Positions 33,653-45,815 of a stretch of 64,000 bases of DNA are shown piece by piece. Position 1 is the first letter of the stretch; each line of letters begins with the position of its first letter. The notes under the pieces are model-generated. The model did no database searches. It was not told the origin of the DNA and saw only the letters and a program-made list of their open reading frames with translations. Source of the DNA: Dryococelus australis (Eukaryota; Arthropoda; Insecta; Phasmatodea; Phasmatidae); NCBI GenBank assembly GCA_029891345.1, contig CM057009.1, forward strand, positions 92,675,416-92,739,415, given 5' to 3'. Both the position numbers and the translations under genes were made by a program.

Positions 33653-34490
33653 GGTTGTTCACGGTAAAGTGTGTACTATTGAAATCAGCCTTTGAAAAAT
33701 GTCACTGCCCCTACCTGCATATATTTTAACCGGCACACTGACTGTCACACATCCAGTAAGGTTGGTAACAACGGTGAGAAAGTAGTTCCACGTGTTAACG
33801 TTAAACTACTAGTGTTAAATAAACATTTGTGAATACTGAAACTATTTATTTAAATTTTAGTTCTTTTAAATATTATAAGTGTAAGAACGAAAACATAAGT
33901 AAAATATGTACTTTTCTAAAAATGTTGCAGTTGCCCTTGACCGGCGCATGAATAATTTGATCAGGATCATTGCATCGTTAATTGTACTACATAATGGCGG
34001 TTCACGGGAAAATGCGCACTTTTGACAGCGCTGTTTAAGATCTACTTATATGCACGTTCTGTATTCTTCCGTCATATGTAAAATTAACATTGCCATGGGC
34101 CTCATCACTTTGTTCATGCGTCAGTCAGGTGAAAATCTGGAATTATTAGAAAAGTAAATATGTTAGAAATCTGGTAATTTTTACACTTATATGCATTAAA
34201 AAAATAGAAAGCGAAAGAAATAATTTAAGTAAACACCAATGGTTACATAACACTTTTTATTTGACGTTAAGATATGGAACTTCTTTTCCCCCATCGTTAC
34301 CAACTTTACTGGGCGCACGTCACTTAGTGCGCCCGTTAACGTCGTTAAGAGCAGTGGCTTTTTTCTTGGGCTAATTTCAAAAGTGCTCACTTTACCGTGA
34401 ACAACCTTTATGGTGCAAGAACACACAGTGTGTATACAAGAAGATCTTAAGCAGGGATTTCAAAAGTGCTCATTTTACCGTGAACAGCCT
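33653..34490 (+). mobile_element. A-family MITE, copy A8, with a nested copy
   Basis: Left part GGTTGTTCACGGTAAAGTGT to about 33995 and right part from about 34408 (ATGGTGCAAGAACACACAG) to TTTTACCGTGAACAGCCT. Copy A9 is inserted between. Comparison with A3 gives the undisturbed site. Confidence 0.88.
33996..34407 (-). mobile_element. A-family MITE, copy A9, inserted in A8
   Basis: GGCGGTTCACGGGAAAATGC to TTTACCGTGAACAACCT, opposite orientation to its host A8. The junctions read ACATA|AT...CTT|TATGG, whereas A3 reads ACATATGG, so the insertion duplicated TA. Confidence 0.88.
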
Positions 34491-34865
34491 ATGCCACGAT
34501 CTACCGCATTACGATAGCGTGTGTCGCCACTCTGGCTTGTCTACCTTGCCGGCAGCAGATTCTCTATACAATTGTAACGATTCTTTGTGAACACGCTCAG
34601 AATCACCAATGAATTACTCAGGATAACGACACGTGTTGTTTGAGCGAATAAATGGAGAATACAGAACTAAAAGAAAGGTACTAAGTGCGAACGATACGCT
34701 TTCTAACCATACTGAAAGATCTTCTCTCTCCAACCCCCCCCCCCCCTCCCTGGCCCAACAGGAGGAAGAGCTAGGAGAGAGAAGAATGGGCCTTCTGTTT
34801 GGTTAAAATGCAGAAGTTTGTTTGTTCTTGCTTACATTCCGTGAGCCAAACAATTCCTAAGCATG

Positions 34866-34929
<64 letters not shown>

Positions 34930-37189
34930 GTCGTTCTCCCGTGTAGCTTACTGTCAGGAAAGAAGATTACGTCAGCACCATAGCTGTTTGTGCCATAGGA
35001 AAGGTGACACAACAAGCCATTCATGTTCAATAGTTCCTTAAACACACATTATAACATTGCACAGTATATGGCATGGTAACAGCCCCGCAAATACAGACTT
35101 TGCCTTTAAAATATCTTGACGCTATGTCACAATTAAGCGAACACACGAAAGAAAAGAAGTTGTCCAAAAATTTCTACAGAACTTAAAAAAAAATAGTTTT
35201 GGAGGAATTTTAATAGCTTCTTTACATATATTTCCGTTTTTAATCGTTTGCAAAAAATGATTTAGGGGGAAATTCAACTTGTAAATAATATATTGTATAC
35301 CACGCAGTAAATTCTGGTGTATGATACAATAATTCGAGTAGGCCTACATGAAACATTTATTACAAGTGTCACAAAATAAGCACGTATTCACTTAAGTTTT
35401 ACGTGTGAATATGAAATATAGAAGCATTATCTTATGTTAGATGTCGTGTACGTTCGATAAGCGATTTAAAGAAGAAAATTTCAGGTACACTGCAGGTCGC
35501 TTCTAGCTCCGATGTCAACATACTGATACACATCTCTTGAGTTTGTAATTAACGTACCTCTTTCGAAATATTTCTTAAAATGTTATTGTTTTCCTTAGTT
35601 ATTTTCATTTCCGAACCGTACGATTTTTTTACATTTCTCCCCCCGCCCCCAACTATGCACCCATTTGTATTCCCAGCGTGTCCCGTTTTAATATTAGTCT
35701 GCTTGTAAAAGTTTGCCTTCATTTTGTCGACGAATGAGTGTATGTACGGAGGATGATGAAGGAAGGGGAGGCGGGACTCGTAGACTACTTTCTTTAAAAG
35801 AAAAAAGAAAAAAATAAATACTCGCGGGAAGATATCAGTGATGCCAAACTGAGACGGCGAAGTGAGCAATAAACGTCGCGGTGCCAAGAAATTACGGTCT
35901 CGAAAATGCTCTGGAACAGAAACTCGATCCTAACAGCTCGGCTCGGAGCACCGTCTGGTTAAAACCAGGCGTCTTCAGATGCGATGTTGTTTCTTTCTGA
36001 CAGATAAAGAGGGAAAAAATATATACATATCTGCTGCTTGTGGAGGTACCGTTGGGGAGTTGGTGGCCATAGCCTGGTGGGACTCTTCCAAATACACGAC
36101 TGTGTCGCCTTTGCAACGATCTGGGGTATTCCTGTGCTCGCAAACTACGTAGTATTTGTGTTACTTCTCGGCTCAAAAACCGAAGCGTAACTCATGTGGC
36201 ATGTTGGAATCGCTGACAAAATTGGCGCGACCGCTACATATGTAAAACCATTACCGTCGATAAATACACCTATCCTAAGTCCGGCAGCGTTTGGCCCGGT
36301 ATTTTTAAAGGGCCAAGGGAAATGTTGAGGTGGTGGTCGTCGTAGTTTATTTGACGTAGAGCAAATATGTAGTAGAGTGCGCATTCCTGGAGTGCGGTAA
36401 ACACTTCTGTGTCCCAACACTGAAATGCTTTTCTACCTACGCAACAGTAAAAATATGTGTTATCGTATGCCAGTACAACTTTTGACCAGTCAATTTACGC
36501 AAAATGTTTGACGCCAAAATGAAAAGTAAACAAACATCGCATCATTGTTGAAACAGTTGAAATTTTCTAGTTGTTTTGGCGATTCTCAAGCCAATTCTAG
36601 GGACATACGCAGGAGACGAAAACGTCTGCTTCGTGTTTATTCGATGGCACAGAATAGAGAAATTTACAGAGACTGGACTTACCAACTCTCTGGGCTCTAG
36701 GGCTACATTTCACTTGGTACTGAAAGCACTGACCAGTAGCACGGCAAAAGGAACGCCATCAGTAAAAATTCGCACTCCAGAAGCTCTCAGTACTGGAACC
36801 AGGTGGAACACTCGTCAGCAGTTTTCTGCAGGAATAATGGCGTCTGCTATGCATGATGAAGCAATGATAGACTTAAACGTGTTGCAAACAGGGATGGATA
36901 TTATTTTTTTTCATTTTCGTCTGATTCAAACTTATCAATTGATGATGAGATCTAAGTATGCGAAAATAAAAATTCCATCTGCATCTTCTGCATCAACAAC
37001 GTAACTTCCTCGTTAACCATCACCACCATGTTGCGTCGTCTGCTTTTACTGAGGCTGCCCGACCTTCTTCAAGTCAGTAGTTTCAGCTGGAATCGTAGTC
37101 TCCAACCCAGACGCCACAACACCATTCCTCAGTTACCAATCAGTAGAATCAGTACCAAAAGGAACGCTCGTCAGTACTGGTCAGCGCTT
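34491..37189. other. Upstream region, no gene supported
   Basis: Contains a C-run at 34735-34747, the CT microsatellite, and otherwise mixed sequence. A frame of 142 codons at 36576-37004 on the plus strand has no recognised motif. Nothing else is supported. Confidence 0.4.
34866..34928. repeat. CT dinucleotide microsatellite
   Basis: About 31 consecutive CT units, followed by AGTCG. Confidence 0.95.
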
Positions 37190-37370
37190 TCAGTAACAAG
37201 TGGAATGCGGCCTAGGAACGTGCCTTGTGTCTCATTGGTTACTGAGTACTGCGAAATGTCCCCTATTGGCCGGGCTGCGAGCTGACGAGTCGGTTAGCAG
37301 GCGCTGGTTGGCGAACGGCGTTGCAGCGAGTTGCTGACCAGCGACGGCAATTTGGTGGCGGCGGGATGTG
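37190..37370 (+). repeat. GC-rich dispersed repeat G, copy 1
   Basis: Similar at roughly 70 percent, in the same orientation, to 51310-51490. Shared pieces: GGAACG(T/A)GCC, ATTGG(T/C)TACTG, TTGGCCGGGCTGC, AGC(G)CTGGTTGGC against AGCGCTAATTGGC, and GTTGC..ACCAG.GACG. No terminal repeats recognised. Confidence 0.6.
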
Positions 37371-37784
37371 GAAGCCGGATGTGGCCGTGGCGCCCCGGAA
37401 TGCCGCGAGCAGAGCGCCCGCAGCGGCGACAGACGCCGGAGCACCAAGGAGGCCACCGAACATCCACTCACGGCGCCGCCGGCTAGCGCTCGCCTAGTTG
37501 TCGCGCCTCGTCCCTCCAGCGGGCGCCGGCACACATTTCCAGCAAGGCCGGCGCGATAAGGCTGCTGCTCGCTATCTGCCGCTGACGATGTGGGACAGGC
37601 GGCTTGGTGTCCGTCCAAGCGCTGGCCCCGTTCGCCGGACCAGTCCGCGCCTCATCGCATTGACACCGCGCCCCGCTGAGGTCACCGCCTTCCTCCCATC
37701 GCACTGCTTCCTCGCTGGCGGCTGCTCCTATCCCGCCCCGCGACCTTCTCCGAGCGCCGTCAACACCCTGCTGTCGCGAGCATA
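37371..37784. other. GC- and CpG-rich segment, possible promoter region
   Basis: Over 60 percent GC with many CpG, against an AT-rich background. It lies about 7 kb upstream of the first dyl coding exon, so it is one candidate for the dyl promoter or first exon. No TATA box, initiator or consensus donor convinced me; long open frames on both strands are a consequence of base composition. Confidence 0.3.
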
Positions 37785-38155
37785 GACTAAAGATGAGGTA
37801 GACCGACCTCGCTGGCTGCGCACAACCAATCTCCCGGGTCCTGACATTGAAGTGCATTTTCGCCAACACGTCTAGCGAAAACTGCGTGGTTTGGATTTTA
37901 GGTTAGAAAACTGATTTGTAAACAAATGCTTTGAGAAGAATGCATACTTTCTCTAACCAATTTCCAATGCAGTGATTAAATTCAAATTGGTAAAGTTATT
38001 GTATTCATATAATAGTGCTTGCCATTTTAAATTAAGATACATACACTTTTATCACTGTTGACCATGTGACTTTGACAGTCGTGTAGGATTGGGGTAAGTT
38101 AATTTTGGTTACGTGCGCAGAAGACGAATAAGCGGTCTACCTCATCTTTTAGTTT
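37785..38155 (+). mobile_element. MITE family B, copy 1
   Basis: About 371 bp with inverted ends GACTAAAGATGAGGTAGACC and GGTCTACCTCATCTTTTAGT. A second copy in the same orientation lies at 45441-45815. Non-coding. Confidence 0.85.
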
Positions 38156-41100
38156 ATGGTCGCGAGTGCTCACTCCAACCAAAGCCCTTGTCCAGGCCCT
38201 CCTTACTCAAATAGGAAAAACGAGACCTTGCCAAAGATACCCGAAGTCGAGGATCTACGGTCTTAGAAACTTCGACATTAAAAAAAATTGTTACATATTT
38301 ACACAAATTATACCTATACTATATTCACATAGCATAAATATACAACAAACAGTAATGTTGTTTCTCTTTTTAGATATTGATTTAAAATTTTTAAGTTCGA
38401 TGGTGGTAGCACAGACTGCTTTGTGTAAGCGTCCTTCACGTATGTTTATGTGTGTCATGTGTATCTTCATGAATATACGTATAACATTGGTTCGCGGTTA
38501 CAGTTTATATTCGCTCAAATCTATTTGTGATATGAAATAACTGTGGATAAGAGACGCAATACTGCCTAGAAAACACAAGCCAGTCACAATATAAAACGAA
38601 ATAGTTGGCAAGATGTCAACACTACCACCAACATAACAAAGTGATAATGTGTCTTTTACTCGGTGTTCTAAACTTGACAGTACCGAAGAACCAACTTTCA
38701 CTTGCTTCGGCAAACAGATGAATCGGATAAGGATCTCTTGTTTTACCCTTGAGTTACAATTCTCTACTCGTATACTCCTTTCCTCGGCCACACTGCCGAG
38801 ATTTTCCATCAAACTGCTAGAGCTCTGCAGCTTAAGGTAATTGAATAGCAATGACAATGCAAACGACACCAAAAGCGAATAATTTTCTATACTGTGGAAT
38901 GAATTAGAAATTTCGTATATGTTCAGATAAAGAGGCCGACTGGAAACTTAAAGAGAGGATCGCAAAATATAGCAAGTATCAAGTATTCGTTTGCAAGTGG
39001 TGAGGCGAAAAATACCATCTTTGGATGATGAGAATGCGAATAATGAATACCGTTGACTTTAAATTTTGCCAAGCAGTGCGCAGTGACCTAATGAAAAGAC
39101 TGCAAGCTGCCAAATAAAGATAATAGGGACAGAACTTAGTGTAGACTTCGAATTAAAAATCATAATATGCGATGTAATGTTAAAACAGCTAATTTTAAAA
39201 AATATACGCAAGCAATAAATTGAGCCATTAAGCACTGCGTGGAAATGGGTTGTGATTAAAACTGTTATATTTTTAATCTAAGTGGCGTACTTACTGTATT
39301 TTTAAAGTTCGTAGAGTATGCATCTAGTACAGGTTCGGTCATACGTACTACGATTACGCTGAAATTCATTAACATATTTAGTAAATATTTTTTAATCATT
39401 GGTGTCTAGATACTAATGGTAAGTTTACTATATACACGATTTACAACGTTCTAATTTTATGTAACGTTTATCTCCTCTGGATTTCGAGTAAAATCAGAAG
39501 AGAAACAGATGATGAAGTGATGAATGAAAGAATAACAAAAAGAATATTGTAAATGCCTAGAATCTTACTTAAGAAAGTATTTATTACATAATAACTTATC
39601 GTGTTTCCTTATTTGGTCTCGGAAAAATATTAACTTGAAACTAGCCCGAAGGGAACATATTTGCATCCCTCGCGATGCCTAAAATATTTCGATTTGAAAG
39701 TCAATAGCTTAACAACGTCAGTCTTGGAGGTTAGTTCTCCCCTATACAGAGAGATCGAAGTAGCTGTTCGCTAAAAGTTTAGACGTTACAAAGCTAAACG
39801 CGTTCGGTATGGGATTTAGTTTAATTTAGTTTCGTACACACACAGTGACCCAAGGCGAAGCTATGTCTGTAGTGTACTCTCCAAGAATATAAATTAGTTT
39901 CACTCGTTTCAACAACGGTATCTTCCGGTATCCGTGTTTCGAGAGTTCTCGTCCGAAGTGGTCTTTTAACAATGGAATATGTAAAAGTTTGACCATGCAG
40001 AAATTAACATTCCTGTAATTCCAGTGAGAACTCTTATCATACTCTTGGCTTAGAGACCATTATGGCGTGCCGAACAATCCATAATAGCAAATTATTTTTA
40101 TGACTATTACAGATTTTTGAAGTCTGCCGTGTTACGCAATTTTCCTAGTTACGATAACTTAACTAATAAATACTTGACTAGGGCTGACCTACATTTGTGT
40201 AATTACTTTGATTTTAATAAGGCTATACTGTTTGAGCCCTGCGGAAATTTAACATTACCTGCATTGATTTTCGTTCATGAAATGCTACTTGTAAGTTATA
40301 TATTCAGGAATGTTTGTGCTAAAATATGAAGTCCTAGTTGAGTGAGACGTGCCCTTCAGAATATGTACAATTTCGTCGGGTACGTATTTCATTTTCTTTG
40401 TTTACGATATGCTACTAACATTACTTTATAAAAGTAAGATTCGTCTCACACGTTTTTGCCCGTATAGTGGTAATACCGAGACATTTATGTTCGTTGCTTC
40501 TTTGACATTTACATTCCTGTCCAAAAGGGCGTATAGCGTAGTGCCATTCGCGTACGAGCTTTGTCTGATTTAACTAGCCATAGGATTTTTACAGGAACTG
40601 CTAACGAAAGGTATTTTTTTAACCGAATTGTCAGCTTTCGTCATATAATCAATCCTGCTTCCAAGTGAAGGATAGAAGACTTAGCTGAAAGCGAGTAAGC
40701 ATCGGCTGCAAGAAATATTTCCGTGTGATGACGATACCACGTGACAATACTGAGGATGTAATGAAATAATTAAAGGGATATTTCAACACCGCATACTGCG
40801 ATTAAAAGGTAGTTCGTTCTCTTAGGAGGAAAGAAATTGTGATAATGATTAGTTGAAACACATATTGTATATAATATACAAACATATATATATATATTTG
40901 TTAGAAACTGTTTAAATGTTTTTAACGCAGCTTATGTTTAACATATCATGAAAATAAATAAATTTGGGGAAAATATGTTTTTAAAAAATGAAATGTATTT
41001 ACCCATTCGGTATCCCATAAAGATTATTTACTTCCAAAATGTACCACTGGATATGTAGAAATCCGGATATCAGTCTACCCTTCTTGAGATAATCAGGAGG

Positions 41101-42336
41101 CCTCCATTGGCATTGAACTAATTTTAAAATTCTTTTAAGTGCTGTAGTTTAACCTGTTTGAATGAATAGTGCAAATAAAGTATAAAACTAGGTTACACAA
41201 GGGCGACCGGCTGTTGGTAATATCGCTGTAATTTTCATGTCACACATAAGGCAATGGAAACAATACTTGATTCGAACGTGTTGAAAAAGTAGCAAATGTA
41301 AGGTTTCCATTCACGGCACCATCTATTCAGCTTGTTTGAAGCGATTAGAATACCCGTATTGACTGCACTTTCATGGCGTTAATGATTGAGCATCCTATTT
41401 TTGTTTGAGTTTCTATTCGACGACATAGTCATCTTCAGTGGAAAAGCCACTATACGCGGATACAAAAGGTTACGCATTATGTTTCAGAGACGCGATCGAC
41501 CTGAAGACAGATCGCTGAAGGTTCTCGTTGCAGTTTTCTTAAGTGTTGCACAACTCGTAACCTAACGGTCTTAAGAATCTTATGATTCTTAAGCAGGAAA
41601 ACTCTGCGGGGCTCTGGACTAACTCTCGTAAGAACGAAGGCGAAAGCCAACACAATACTAGATTCCAGATTGTAGAAACTTTTATGAACTGGCCGGGATT
41701 CTAACTCGGTGTCCGTAGCTTACCAGTCAGGCGTCATTACGAATGGACCAAAAGTAAAGCATTTTTACTTGAGTTAGTATTTGAAGTCAATGATATGGAC
41801 ACTAGTGAGACTGAATTCGAGTCTAATTTGTGGCTACCAAAATTAATCAGTGACTGCACTACAAATAATTATCTCAGCAGCAGAATTCACTGTAAATCAT
41901 ATTGAATATTGACAATTCATAAAAACTGAGTCACCAAATTACCCATTTTTATTTTTCTGATATTACTCGAGACATTTCCTTATTTTCGTACAATATAAAA
42001 TTATTTTGAACCGTCTTTACTGCTAACCGTTGAAGAAAAGAAATAGAGACTAAATTTGTTACAATCTCGTGTTTATGACCACAACAGGAAGCCACGTTGA
42101 AATGTATAATCCTCACAAAGTTCCACGCACACGCAGCTTGCAACTTGTCAGGATGTCATACAGTCGCAACACGCGAGTGCTGTCGGATATAGCTTATTAT
42201 GACCTAATGTCAGTTTGAAAACTTTCTATGAATACTTAACGGCATTCCTATCAGTACAGATTCGTAACTAATTAGATGCGTAGGAAACAAAATGCGGAGA
42301 TTAAGTAAAGAAACGTTTATCATCCTAAATAGTAAA
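38156..42336. other. Upstream region, no gene supported
   Basis: About 4 kb of AT-rich DNA with no recognised family member except a possible SINE scrap at 41690-41745. Open frames of up to 124 codons near 38166-38872 overlap on both strands and show no motif. Confidence 0.4.
41690..41745 (-). mobile_element. Possible tRNA-derived SINE fragment
   Basis: On the minus strand GACTGGTAAGCTACGG is followed by a B-box-like GAGTTAGAATCCCGGCC. Only the head is visible, without flanking duplications. Confidence 0.35.
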
Positions 42337-42750
42337 GGCTGTTCGTGGTAAAATGAGCACTTTTGAAAGCCCTTCTTAAGATCTACTTGTAAACAACACA
42401 TCGTGTATTCCTCCCCCCTATGTAAAATTAACATTGCCATGGACCTCATCGCTTTAATCATGCGTCGGTCAAATGAAACTGTGCAATTATTAATACAGTA
42501 AATACTTTACAAATATGCTCATTTTTACACTTCGACGCATTAAAAAAACCAGAAAGCGAAAGAAATAATTTTACAAAGAGTTACTTAACACTTTTTATTC
42601 AACGTTAAGATATGGAACTACTTTCTATCAATCGTTACCTACTTTACTGTGAGAATGTCGCTCAGTGCACCCATTAAAATACATGGATGCAGGGTAAGTG
42701 ACTTTTTCTAAGGTTCATTTCTAAAGTGCTTACTTTATCGTGAACAGCCT
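42337..42750 (-). mobile_element. A-family MITE, copy A10
   Basis: Complete, GGCTGTTCGTGGTAAAATGA to TTTATCGTGAACAGCCTT. It abuts the 5'-truncated copy A11: its right flank TTAACAGGCACATCGACTG equals internal A-family sequence, so A10 probably inserted into A11, whose left part is now missing. Confidence 0.88.
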
Positions 42751-42752
42751 TT

Positions 42753-43752
42753 AACAGGCACATCGACTGTCACGCAACCAGTAAAGTTGGCAACGACCGA
42801 GATAAAGTGGTTCCATGTGTGAACGTTAAATTACAAGTATTTAGTAAACATTTAAGAATACTGAAGTATTTTATTTTATATTGGGTTTTTTATTGCATAG
42901 AGATGTAAGAATGAAAATATTTACTTTTCTAAAAATGTTACATTTTCCCTAGACCAACGTACGAATCAAATGATCAGGCCCATGGTAACGTAAGGGTCTG
43001 TCTACAATCAGCCGTCCCTGTGGACGTGGGCGTGTCCAGAATTCGGTGTCAAGTGACGTCACATTGGCGCAGTCCAAATATGGTCTCCAAATGCGTTGTC
43101 CGAAGTGAGCGTTCAGAATCTGATACCAGATCGCACTAAATTCGGCATATTATTTGTTGTTACGTAGTGATATTTGAATTTGCTGTATTATTCATTATTT
43201 GATGTTTACGAAATAGGTGATTTGCATACTTATTTATAATAAACGCCTTAGCGGTTTTATTTTTAAAAAGTTCGCCAACTGACATCCAAATTTTATTTTT
43301 TAAACTTACGTTTTAAAACTTTTAACCTCCAAATAAATGTGTTCACGCCGAACGAAGACAACCCCTAATTATGTATTACCATCTCATCATATTTGTTTTG
43401 AGAAAGCCCACCTTGCACATCCATTATGTACTTTAATAACGTAAACATTTCACGAATGCGAGCGAAAGTATTTGAAGTCGTCTTATTTTTCTATCAGATT
43501 AGGACACAACTTCGGACAGAAGTTCAGTTTTCCGAATGCTTCAACTTTGGACACATGGTAGCTTGAAACAGCGCCATGACGTCAAAAGGTCACGTGCACC
43601 AATCAGTGCATCCTTGTCCTATAACAGAGGTTGGGATAGCGCAATTGTAGACAGGCCCTAAATCGTATACATGGTGGAAGAATACGCTATGTGCATACAA
43701 GCAGATCTGAAAGCAGGGCTTTTAAAAGTGCTTATTTTACCATGAACAGCCT
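42753..43752 (+). mobile_element. A-family MITE, copy A11, truncated and split
   Basis: Starts inside the family consensus (GGCACATCGACTGTCACGCA), continues to 42990, is interrupted by H2, and resumes at 43662 to end TTTTACCATGAACAGCCTATA. Confidence 0.82.
42994..43658. mobile_element. Harbinger-like MITE H2 with TAA duplication
   Basis: Inverted ends GGGTCTGTCTACAAT and ATTGTAGACAGGCCC, flanked on both sides by TAA (42991-42993 and 43659-43661). The end sequence and three-base TWA duplication are those of PIF/Harbinger MITEs. 665 bp, non-coding, inserted in copy A11. Confidence 0.88.
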
Positions 43753-44419
43753 ATAGCACAGAGTAGTTAGGAGCAGAGAGTTGAAGTGGTGATGTCAACT
43801 ACCTGCGAGCTGCAGCCACACACGTCAGCTAAATTGCACTTAGAAGATAGAAAATAACGTGCATCAGCTAAAGACTGCAGCCGCCGCGCTTGTCGATGTT
43901 TGTGTCTGAAGCGGACAATAGAAACTGGCCGAGCGCGCAGGGATTCTAGTTTGCGCGTTGTGTAGCAGTGGAAGATTGTGTGGCCGGCATACTAATGGCG
44001 GCGAGGTAGTTTCCTTGTGCTACATATCACAGCAAGTCTGAGCAGACGCCACGCTCCAGCTGTTGCACTTCCACTCGGGAGGGACGATGACCCACTTTCT
44101 ACTCCCACCCCTTCGGGAACGGCCGCTGCTCGGCACGCTTCGCCTCTCTTCGGCCGCGCTCGGCCTGGGAAGGTCGTTCCTTGAACCTAGGTCGCCAGCG
44201 GACAGACGGCATCGCCGGCTTACGCACCGACATATTATGCGCAGCGCTGCCTATAAACTGGTTCAACGGCAGTTCCACGGCGGACAGGTGCCTGCCTCTA
44301 TGCGCTTCGGTCCCCTTACAACCATTTTTCACGAGAATATCTTCTTATCTTATAATATCCGAAAGAGATATATATAAGGACCACATAAATGTAAGTATTT
44401 GTAGTCAAGTGATTATAAA
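43753..44419. other. GC-rich stretch, no gene supported
   Basis: GC-rich around 44080-44310 with overlapping open frames on both strands and no family motif. Confidence 0.4.
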
Positions 44420-44839
44420 GGCTGTTCACAATAAACTGATCACTTTTGATAGCCCTGCCTAAGATCTGATTGTACGCACGCTGTGTACTCTTCCGCCTTA
44501 TGTACAATTAACATTGATACGAGCCTCAGCACTTTATTCATGCGTCGGTCAATTGAGACTGTACAATTATTAGGGCAGTAAATATTTTAAAAATCTGCTC
44601 ACTTCTACACTTTTGTGCATTAAAAAAAAGCAGAAAAGGAAATAAATAATTCAAGTTATCACAAATGGCTACCTAACACTTTTTATTCGACTTTAAGATA
44701 TAGAACTACTTTCCATCCTTCGTTACCAACTTTACTGGGTGCATGCCATTCAGTGCGCCCGTTACAATATATGTAGGTAGGAGCAGTGACGTTTTTCTAA
44801 GGTTGATTTCAAATGTGAGCACTTTATCATGAACAGCCT
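44420..44839 (-). mobile_element. A-family MITE, copy A12
   Basis: Complete, GGCTGTTCACAATAAACTGA to TTTATCATGAACAGCCT, with AATTAACATTGATACGAGCC and TTACTGGGTGCATG inside. Confidence 0.87.
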
Positions 44840-44984
44840 ATCATTTTCTAAATATAGCACCGAAAAGTCGAAAATTTCGGAATACGGGAGCCCAAGTTTC
44901 TATGCTTCTAATTAACTTTACGAATAAATCACATGTCATGTGACCTATAACACATGGACAACATTTTAATTAAGTACCAAGGCT

Positions 44985-45391
44985 TTTTAACAATCGGTAA
45001 TCGGGTACTGGCATCCTGAATCTGTTTTAAAATACCGATTTGATGTTTTTGCAAACATGATTTTATTCGCCATGGGCCTTCATGCATCAACTAAGTGGAA
45101 ACGCGAAAATGTAGAGTACCTACAAATGTTGTCGACATGTCAGTTCGTACTCGTATGCCTATGTGTATAAAGCAGAAAAAAAAAACACAAACTTGATGTG
45201 CCATCAGTTTAAACTTTACACCCGCAATACGTCAACATTGGGAATAAAGTTTTCTTAAATCGCTGCCAAGCTAACTGGCAGTGTGCTTGCTAGTGCGGTA
45301 ATGTTGTATATGGTGATATGGTGCAGTTGACATTTTTATTCCTTCATAATGTCATTTCAGAAGTGTTCACTTGACAGTAAACACCGTATAC
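44985..45391 (-). mobile_element. Diverged A-like MITE, copy A13
   Basis: Ends are worn, but CGCCATGGGCC, TTCATGCATCAACTAAGTGGAA, TCGCTGCCAAGCTAACTGGCAGT and AGTGTTCACTTGACAGTAAACACC keep the family order. It shares subfamily features (GTGTATAAAGC, AACTTGATGTGCCAT against AACTTTCATTTGCCAT) with 52790-53133. Confidence 0.55.
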
Positions 45392-45440
45392 TAAAGTCAC
45401 TGCACATTCGTTGCTCTGCTCTTCTAATTCCTTATTCTGT

Positions 45441-45815
45441 GCAAAGATGAAGTAGACCGATCTCGCTGTCTGCGTACAACCAATCTCCGTGTTCCAACAC
45501 TGAACTGCTTTTCTGTCAACACGTCTAGCGAAAACGGCATGTTTTGGATTTTAGGTTAGAAAACTGATTTGTAAACAAATGTTTTGAGATGTTTTCATAC
45601 TTCCTCAGACCAATTTGTAATGCAATTTGATTAAATTCAAATTGGTAAAGGTATGTAATTCATATAATAATGCTTGTCATTTAAAAATTAAGATGTAAAC
45701 AAACACGTTCATCACTGTTGAGCATGCGACTTTGACATTTGTGTATGATTGGGGTAGATCAATTTTGGTACATGCGCAGAAGACGAATAAGCGGTCCACC
45801 ACATCTTTAGTCTAT
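45441..45815 (+). mobile_element. MITE family B, copy 2
   Basis: Same element as 37785-38155, ends CAAAGATGAAGTAGACCG and CGGTCCACCACATCTTTAGT. Interior blocks such as GGATTTTAGGTTAGAAAACT, GATTTGTAAACAAATG and CAGAAGACGAATAAGCGGTC are shared nearly unchanged. Confidence 0.85.

Noticed and set aside
36576..37004. Open frame of 142 codons on the plus strand
   Set aside because: No recognised domain, low-complexity Ser/Thr content, next to a repeat; no evidence for a real gene.
37232..37869. Overlapping open frames of up to 128 codons on both strands
   Set aside because: GC-rich DNA has few stops; Arg/Ala/Gly-rich translations in several frames are typical of non-coding GC-rich sequence.
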